Shown here in pieces: positions 58,020 to 64,000 of a stretch of DNA of 64,000 nucleotides; position 1 is the stretch's first letter, and the number at the start of each line of letters is the position of its first letter. This DNA comes from Hippasteria phrygiana. Lineage: Eukaryota > Echinodermata > Asteroidea > Valvatida > Goniasteridae. A program made the position numbers and the translations under genes. The notes beneath the pieces were generated by a model. The model saw only the letters and a program-made list of their open reading frames with translations. It had not been told where the DNA came from and did no database searches. Location: the NCBI GenBank assembly GCA_037893225.1, contig JAZGUH010000928.1:496001-560000 (forward strand), read 5' to 3'.

Positions 58020-58222
58020 TCATGCCTTTTTCCAATGATTGTTACGTGGAACAACTGTTGGAAAAACGATATAAATGTCAACTTTTCTTGAAAACGACAG
58101 CACACCAGGTGCCATCATTTCACAGGATGATTGATATTGCTATTAACTTACAGTCTACTAAGATATTTTGTAATAATTCAGTAAAACAAAATTTGGAGGA
58201 TTACCAATCGTGTACACTACAT
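58020..58222 (-). mobile_element. Family C MITE, copy 8 (partial)
   Basis: From the central stem to CGTGTACACTACAT before TTAA (58223-58226). The other half is missing. Confidence 0.8.
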
Positions 58223-58353
58223 TTAACCACCAAAATGATATTTTGTAAACACAAAAATCACTTCAGGTTTACAAATTGTCACAGTTCTACCTACATGTAG
58301 ACCATGTTGTTCCATTTTACTCAGAAAAAAGAAAATTGTCTCCATGAGACCTC

Positions 58354-58490
58354 ATTAGCCTTTTAGAGGTATGGCGGACACAATAGGAGGGCGCTATTTG
58401 ATTTGGGTAAACCTTTTGTATGGCACAAAAGGTATACCCAAATCAAATAGCGCCCTCCTATTGTGTCCGCCATACCTCTAAAAGGCTAAT
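58354..58490. mobile_element. Palindromic element P, copy 3
   Basis: 137 bp. The outer 56 bp of the arms are perfectly complementary; one mismatch in the inner part; loop ATGGC, the complement of the loop of copy 2. Confidence 0.92.
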
Positions 58491-59477
58491 GCCGTGTGAA
58501 CTGCTGTAATGTACAAGTAACACTGTTGGTGAAAGTGGCCATGTGGAATTGACTTACACAAGTTGGGAAATACCTGGGAGGGGATGTGGATGATCATTCT
58601 GGGAAATGTGGCACAGTTTCGCCAGGAAGAGGAAAAATTTCATTTTGTAAGGTTTAATTTCAGGATGTTTTTCCCACAATGTGTGTGCAACCACTATAAC
58701 AAAAACTCAGTCGCTATGTGTATCACGATCTCATCTATCAGATATCACATGAAGTCTGTGAGACAGCACAAAGGGTCTCAAGTCCATTACATAAAATTGG
58801 ATTGGCAAATTGCCTCGACCCTCCCCCCCCCCCCCCCTTAAAAAAATTGGAGTTAGAAATCTTTCTCTAGATAAACTTCAACATTGTTTAACATACAATT
58901 TTATTAAGAACACTTGTCATACAAAAATAATTCACAAGCGTGTCATCTGTTCACTTTGTGTCGGCGAGCGATACCATTGTTCCGAGTCGTGCCTCGTTCA
59001 AGAATGGATCGGCGGACATGACGTGCCAACAGCGACTCGTTTGAAGTAATGCCATTGCAAAATGATTGATGTATCTTTTCCTATCAGTTGTTTACTATGT
59101 GGTATTAAAGGTTGAATTTGTGCAATAAATAGTTCAATCACTGGGACCTAAATAGTTTTTTCCAGAACAAAAATATTGTGAGTTGTGGGGGGCGGGGGGG
59201 TCTAAATTCAAGCAAAAAAGATGAATGAATACGGTTGGTACTATATCCGAATCTCAAGAACATAGCAAAAATTAAAGTAAACACGTAATTTCTGAAAAAC
59301 CTACATATTAACCCTAACAGTCCCGAATCCTTTAATTTCATTACAAATTTTCCACCACTTGGAGAGCTAGGGTTTACAAAGGTGACAAAGAAAATGAATA
59401 CAATAAGAATACAATAAAGGGCAAAAACTTATATAGCACATTCATATGGTGCTTTGAATCGCAGCCTCAGTCTACAA
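58491..59477. other. No gene seen
   Basis: Short frames only; C15 run near 58825. Confidence 0.4.
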
Positions 59478-59560
59478 TCCTGGACAAAACTTGTTGGGAC
59501 ACCCCCCCCCCCCCCACCCCCAATCATTGTTGGTTCGGTGTGGGTGTGGGGGGGGGCTGG
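59478..59560 (+). mobile_element. Left end of a Tc1-like MITE
   Basis: Near-identical to 60518-60585 (CCTGGACAAAACTTGTTGGG, C run, CAATCATTGTTGGTTCGG). The right end was not found. Confidence 0.6.
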
Positions 59561-60517
59561 ACGTTTTCGTATCCCCAAATCACAAACTTTTTCCACCGCC
59601 TAGGGGCCTTGACTTTGTCATATGTTTCACACTTTGTTGTCGTATAGATTGGGGATAACCAGTTTTGGTCACTCATAGTCTTACTATGTGGCTGTTTATA
59701 TTACTATTATTTGTTTAAAGCCAGAAACAAGGCCGTATAAATAGATGCCGTTTCAGTCAATCACGTCTTCAATTCAAGAAGTTCTTTTTAAAAGCCTTTC
59801 AGCTAAACAGTTCATTAGAGTAACAATTTCATTTTGTTTACATGCAATCTGCACCAAAACAGACAACTGTCATAACGTGGAGTGTTCGCGTACGGTTGCC
59901 ATCGATTCACCATACTATTTTCCATGTCAATCTGAGACAAAACCTATATTAGCCATGCAGCCCGCTGCCTGGCAGTAAACAAAAGTACAGGAATAATACG
60001 CAAAGGCTCCTAACATTCTATATTCACTCATTTACATATTGTGGACATGAAGTCCAACGATGATCCATAACAACAAAGTTATACAAGAAGAAAGAGACAG
60101 TCTTTTATGTAAGGCTATGGTGAATCGTTGAGCACATGTATGTCAGTAGAGGGCGCATTAACTTCACAATTGTTTGGTCATCTGATCTGAAGAAACGGAC
60201 ACATATCTCACAAGAGAAGCAGTCACAGCCATACACATAAACTTGGGAAATCGATATATCTATGCTTCTTCTGTGATGAAATTAAAATGGTATACTTGGG
60301 ACAGGGAACTTGAAACAGTATAATCGACCCCGCATTATAATTAATGTTATAGTTTCATTAGTGTTTATTCCTACGGAAAGGATAACGGATATATTGCATG
60401 GGCACAAGAAAAACCTGGAGGTGCATGTATATGCCAAACCCAACCCCAAAAATGGAAATAAACAAGTGTGCGAAAATTCTCCCCGACTTAATAGACATCC
60501 TGGGCCAAAACTCAGAC

Positions 60518-60722
60518 AATCCTGGACAAAACTCGTTGGGACACCCCCCCCCACCCCCAATCATTGTTGGTTCGGTGTGCTTAAAAGTCGACGATTGAGG
60601 AAACTCGTGCGCAGAAAAAAATTTTATTGGCGCCAAATTTCCTAACAACGGACATCAACACTGACCGGGGGAAGGGTGGTGGTCTACTGTTGAGGTGTCC
60701 CAAGAGTTTTGTCCAAGAATGT
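60518..60722. mobile_element. Tc1-like MITE, complete
   Basis: Ends CCTGGACAAAACTCGTTGGG and CCCAAGAGTTTTGTCCAAG, inverted over about 25 bp. Interior about 150 bp. Confidence 0.72.
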
Positions 60723-62574
60723 AGGTGCTGCAGTTGACGAATTTCCTGTGTGAGAATGAGCCACTAAATTCATAGGTCCATGATTGAGAGCATAACAGGC
60801 TTTCAAGCAGACCCAGGTGAAAAAGTAAGAGAATCGTAGGATCAAAATATAATTTAAAAACTGAACAAAAGTAGGAGTTTAGAGGACGAAATCAGGATAA
60901 AAGTAGACTTTTGCGGGCTTCAAGAAGCAAGTTGCATTGATACTCGCCAATGCCCACTCCATCACAAGCTTCATTTGGCATGTTCTGTGCTCCCAACACT
61001 TGTGCTCCATCCTCAACTAAAGCTCTTGGAATTAAACTTGCAGTACTCCTGCACCAAGCCCTTTGTTGTGTATTTTTCATATGACAGTGTGTAAAAAAAA
61101 CATTCAATGAGATTTCATTTATTCGAGTTGTGGGACAAAAAAAGTAGGAAAAATTAGGAATTTCACGAAAAAAGTAAGAAAAGTAGGAGCAAGGTAAAAA
61201 TAAATTGGATAAAGTAGGAAAAGGATACTTGAAAGCTTGGCAGAATCACAGCAGACCGAAGAACAAAATAAAATATTTCTTTTTAATTATTTTTTTTCAG
61301 GGGCAGGGGGTGTAGGTGGCGGCGTCTAGCCCCCCTTGCATGCTTGTTGTATCTTCTCCCTGAAATGTCCCTCTGGAGTAATATGGCATTCCCTGCACAC
61401 TGGACCCTAGTTATGCAAAGGTATAAGGGTGACAGTACCCTGCAAGTTCAAAGCTGGGGCCAATTTCATAGAGCTGCCCAAGCACAAAATTTGCTTCAGC
61501 ACAAAATTTGCTTCAGCCCAAAATTTGCTTAAGCACAAAAAACCTTAGTAAAATTGGGTTACCAGCACATGGAGATTGTGAAAAAACATATTGTTTAACT
61601 ACCAGCAAACTACGCCCCCCCCCAATTTTTTTTTTTTTTTAAATTGTCAATTATACATCCTAAAAACTGGAAAATAAAACACTAACAATATTTTGTCTGA
61701 TCCACATGGCAAGAAGTCTGATCAAGCAATGACCCCAATTTTCCCACCACTGACTCCACATGGCCTATTCAAAACGCACAAAGACTTCATTTTGTTTCTC
61801 TCTCATACTGCACACAATGTGTACATTGTGCATTATATCCCTCCAGTGTTTCTGACTTATTAAAAATGATGCTGGCTCCAGTCTCAACTGGAACTGAAAC
61901 GTGCTTGTTTTTCGAAACAGATTCTGAATGTGCTTTTGTTAATTTCTTTTTTTGTTGAAAGCGCACAATGGTGGCAAAAGGTTTCCAGTCCGGTTTGCAT
62001 TGTAAATACAGACGGTTTTGTTACACCCCACGGCTCCAGCGTGCTTCATTAAATCCGGCTTGACAACAGAGAGAGATGGACAGACTTGTGCAACAGAGGC
62101 TGATGGTTTTGAGGCGGACTAAAAGGCAAATTACAAACAACTCAAGGCAACCTGGCGACTGCACACTGTTCTAATAGGTCATGTCTCTGTGCTATACATG
62201 TAGAGGGCATTCAATCAGAGAACACTGCGAACAAAAACCAGAGTTTTCTGTCATAGTTCATTGCTTGATACACTAGCCACTACTATAACAAATCTCTGAC
62301 TATTGACGAACCCAGTTTCCCTTGACAATAGGCCACATCACAAATACTGCAGTGTGATGCATTCTGGGACAGCTTGCGATCAGCAAGACAAGAGAATGCT
62401 GTACATTTTCCTTTGGTACGCAAAATATGACTGCTGTGTTCACCAAATTTGGGAGACTTTAGCTAAACTCTGCAAAATATCAACTTTGCTATGTCATGTT
62501 AAATGTTACACTTGTGTGCAGTAAATAAAAATAATCTTATAAAGTGCCACGAGTCGTAAGAAAAATTATGAAGA
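60723..62574. other. No gene; one family J fragment
   Basis: 61456-61610 starts GGGGCCAATTTCATAGAGCT like family J and has no matching right end. The rest holds short frames only. Confidence 0.45.
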
Positions 62575-62578
62575 TTAA

Positions 62579-62859
62579 CCCCTTTGAGTACGGTATTTTA
62601 CAAGAGACGTCAGGGTGCCAAAGCGGCTCTGGCAGCCAAGCGAACCGCTACAATGTGTTTGTGCAGTCAAGCATAACCTATACACAATAATCCAATAATG
62701 GATTGAAACTGCACAAACAGCGGCCAATGGCGTCATCCGGCCTGGTGGCACTGTTGAATCCAACAATAAATTAAAACTGCACAAACAGTGGCCAATTGCG
62801 TCATCCGGCCTAGTGGCACTGTTTTTTTGCGCCATATTCCGTCATCCGTACGCAAGGGG
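62579..62859 (-). mobile_element. TTAA MITE, family i, with an internal duplication
   Basis: TTAA at 62575-62578 and 62860-62863. The segment around ACTGCACAAACAG to GGCACTGTT is present twice (about 62704-62757 and 62769-62822). Confidence 0.88.
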
Positions 62860-63216
62860 TTAAAAGTTAAACAGGTTAAAAAATCTAATTTATATAGGAG
62901 GATCATATGCAGTTTCACTGGTTTTTTTGTTGGGTGAATTTTTGGGAATATATTGATCTACCAGTGAGTGATGTCATTTAGAAGAATCTCCCACAGCTGC
63001 CTTTATGTATACGCAGGGGTGCCAGAAAAAAGTAATGTCAACTGCACTCTAAAGTTACTTCTCAACTAATTTCAGTGATTAAGCCAGGATAAGAATGTAG
63101 AATAAATTATTTGATATAAAAGTAGTAGTAATTTGATACTGAAACAAATTTATATTTCACTGATAATACCAAGACTGGGACAATTAAATTTGATTTTGTG
63201 TGTGTGCTATACTTAA

Positions 63217-63851
63217 GCCCTGTCCGCACTGGACTTTTTTGGTAAAACTTACCGAGACGATGGGTACTTTTCCCATTTTAAGTCCAGTGCGGACAGCCTA
63301 GGACGTTTTCCTGTCGGTTACTTTTCCTGAGTCCAGCGGTTACTTCTACCGGGCAACTACTGCCCAGGAAAACTGACTTTTTTTGAGACGATAAGTCCAG
63401 TGCGGACAGTGCGAGTTGGTAAAAGCGGCTCAGGAAAGCGTACATCCAGCCCGAGTGCAAGGTCATGCTTCACAGGGAAACCACGCATGCGCTTTGCATT
63501 GTTTCACCGCGGTGCGGTGCACGTGGCAAGTTTCCAAATTCCAGTGCGTTCCTCTTTTGGTCGCAATCATGGCAGACAATACAGTCGGAAGTTTGATTGG
63601 TGCTAAAGATGTAGGCCTACATGTACACATCAGCCGGAAAAATGAAAAGGCACACGTGATTTGGGTCAATTGCGTCAATGTAGAAAGGTCACGCAAAGCG
63701 CCCTCATGGGTCATTATATTGACAGCTCGGTTACTTCTACTACGGTCTCGATAAAATTTTCCCGTGTCGAAAGTCCAAGTGCGGACAGTGGTCACATTTG
63801 ACCATTTTCTATTTTACAATCGTCTTGGTAAAAGTCCAGTGCGGACACGGC
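63217..63851. mobile_element. 635-bp TTAA element with repeated end motif
   Basis: TTAA at 63213-63216 and 63852-63855. Ends GCCCTGTCCGCACTGGACTT, inverted at the right with one change. AAGTCCAGTGCGGACAG also occurs inside near 63281 and 63390. Confidence 0.85.
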
Positions 63852-64000
63852 TTAAGACTTCAGGAACCCTGGTATACATGTACTACAGACCACTAGGGCA
63901 GAAATAACGTGACAAAATATTTACATGTACAAAACCTAAAGAGGTATATACAGAGTTAGCACCGTTGGACATAAAAAGAAACCCAGCAGGTTGTATTTGA

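Overview
The window is animal nuclear DNA: one gene whose coding exons are spread over about 26 kb, separated by long introns that are packed with short transposon copies. The only protein-coding gene I can support is a complete excitatory amino acid transporter (SLC1A/EAAT family) on the minus strand, from the ATG at 53998 to the stop at 27606. I joined nine coding exons by eye. All introns are GT-AG, phases match at every junction, and the coding length is 1620 nt (539 residues plus stop). This includes a 43-nt exon at 45595-45637. The protein has the family's HP1 serine motif, NMDGT, HP2 loop, the TM8 Asp/Arg substrate residues and a C-terminal PDZ-ligand-like end.

The source is most likely a marine invertebrate deuterostome, perhaps an echinoderm such as a sea star. 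That is inference from the gene's resemblance to vertebrate EAATs, the intron-rich structure, and repeat families (for example one with ends reading CAATTTCATAGAGCTG) that I associate with such genomes. I could not run a search.

Layout. 1-26.4 kb lies beyond the 3' end of the gene and has no recognised gene. It holds transposon remnants, two 25-29 bp hairpin insertions with 8-9 bp duplications, fold-back elements, a 3.25-kb minisatellite of a 48-bp unit, and a three-level nest of transposons at 18-19.5 kb. 26.4-27.3 kb is a second minisatellite built from 19-bp and 22-bp units, just past the stop codon. 27.6-54.0 kb is the transporter gene. 54-64 kb is upstream of the ATG and is again repeats, including three copies of a nearly perfect palindrome.

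Most repeats are non-autonomous DNA transposons whose ends and target duplications are visible. One group has TTAA duplications (several unrelated ends). Another has hAT-like 8-bp duplications, with ends starting CAGTGTTGTAGTC or TAGGGCTG. There are also a TA/TATA element with 205-bp inverted arms and several tRNA-derived SINEs. No open reading frame for a transposase was recognised. Several repeats sit within 50 nt of splice sites of the transporter gene, which is the most functionally interesting aspect of the window. I found no clear unknown multi-gene system. The most novel observations are structural: micro-hairpin insertions, hairpins kept by paired changes, and subterminal motifs that change together across an element.
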